This document shows positions 38,119-38,415 of a stretch of 38,415 bases of DNA, piece after piece (positions within the stretch are counted from its first letter, which is position 1; each line of letters begins with the position of its first letter). Below the pieces are notes generated by a model, which worked only from the letters and a program-made list of their open reading frames with translations, made no database searches and was not told the DNA's origin. This stretch comes from an uncultured Clostridia bacterium. GTDB taxonomy: Bacteria; Bacillota; Clostridia; Oscillospirales; CAG-272. A program made the translations under genes and the position numbers. Location of the stretch: positions 1-38,415 of the forward strand of contig CANQWE010000014.1 of the NCBI GenBank assembly GCA_947627475.1, in the 5' to 3' direction.

Positions 38119-38415
38119 CCCCCCTCTAACGCAGCTCGTTCACGAGATGCTTAGCTCGTTCACGAGATGCTTAGCTCGTTCACGAGATGCTTAGCTCGTT
38201 CGCGAGATGCCTGGGCGGTGCCGCCGTAGGGCGACGGGGGGAGAGATAAGGTTCCCTCATCTCCACAGGGGAAAGTCCCTGCTTCCCGAAGCAGGGAGAC
38301 GGTGGTACTTTTCCGCAGCGCAGGAAAAGGGTACGTTGCTTCAGGGGGGACACCAAAAGTGCGCTCTCGGATCGTGCTGCGATCCGTAGGGGCGAAGCTG
38401 GGGCATCCGCTTCGC
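38119..38415. repeat. Dispersed repeat, expanded copy 4 (runs past window end)
   Basis: Starts with a CCCCCCTCTAACG block, then the tandem array, then GGGCGGTGCCGCCGTAGGGCGACGG, related to module B. Several hairpins follow: CCCTGCTTC-cc-GAAGCAGGG, GTACTTTTCC/GGAAAAGGGTAC, and GGATCG-TGCTG-CGATCC. The small reading frame over 38207-38389 is rich in Arg and Gly and not gene-like. It is the longest copy seen and is cut by the window edge. Confidence 0.55.
38133..38212. repeat. Tandem array of four 20-bp hairpin units
   Basis: Units at 38133, 38153, 38173 and 38193. The first three are identical (AGCTCGTTCACGAGATGCTT); the fourth changes three bases. Each unit holds a CTCGT-TC-ACGAG hairpin. The last unit becomes CTCG-TTCG-CGAG with a UUCG-type loop. 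There are no spacers, so this is not CRISPR. Confidence 0.95.

Noticed and set aside
38133-38212. Possible CRISPR array
   Set aside because: The units follow each other directly with no spacers, and no cas genes are present.
38207-38389. A 60-codon frame in the terminal repeat
   Set aside because: It lies across several hairpins of the repeat, is Arg/Gly-rich and has no ribosome site.

Overview
The window looks like a chromosomal segment of an anaerobic, spore-forming Firmicute of the Clostridia, roughly 50% G+C and possibly Oscillospirales-like. This rests on pyruvate:ferredoxin oxidoreductase, the sporulation genes spoIIE, spmA and spmB, an AbrB-type regulator, a tRNA-Trp-type T-box leader, and strong sigma-A promoters with AGGAGG-type ribosome binding sites. 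The species cannot be named from the sequence alone.

Layout. 1-3882 (minus): a sulfur/Fe-S operon iscS-iscU-nadA-SGNH hydrolase-mnmA, with mnmA cut by the window edge. 4093-5305 (plus): a structured RNA candidate, then a CbbX/SpoVK-type AAA+ ATPase. 5306-5677: a dispersed palindromic repeat. 5773-9354 (plus): nifJ. 9536-13201: xylose utilisation (xylBA, minus) with a divergent AraC-family regulator. 13289-17490: sporulation block (spmA-spmB minus; AbrB-like and spoIIE plus). 17702-20468 (minus): an ABC transporter of the TrpXYZ type. Its presumed T-box leader lies at 20892-21153, beyond an oppositely oriented Dabb gene. 21654-25100 (minus): three cytoplasmic BNR/sialidase-fold proteins, two of them tandem paralogues. 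25345-26277 (minus): cysteine synthase. 26652-28270 (plus): two orphan phage tail/baseplate-type genes. 28271-29369: decayed sequence. 29370-31259 (minus): a two-component system whose response regulator carries a -1 frameshift. 31615-35241 (plus): a MacAB-type efflux operon whose adaptor is fused to an ECF-sigma-like domain. 35393-35596 (minus): tRNA-Val and tRNA-Gln. 35718-37993: mtnN, a permuted NlpC/P60-like protein and an XRE regulator. 38026-38415: repeats, including a 4 x 20 bp tandem array.

How the genes work together. IscS supplies sulfur to IscU for Fe-S clusters (used by NadA and, elsewhere, NifJ) and to MnmA for tRNA thiolation. CysK makes the cysteine that IscS uses. XylA and XylB feed xylose into the pentose phosphate pathway and NifJ oxidises the resulting pyruvate. 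The T-box leader carries a putative UGG specifier and a UGGC acceptor-pairing bulge, which fits tRNA-Trp and a tryptophan-family transporter.

Most interesting points: the T-box whose antiterminated transcript would run antisense through a whole gene; the sigma-like/HlyD fusion in the efflux operon beside a frameshifted regulator; the uncharacterised leader RNA at 4128-4258; and the family of GC-rich palindromic repeats, one copy of which has become a tandem hairpin array.
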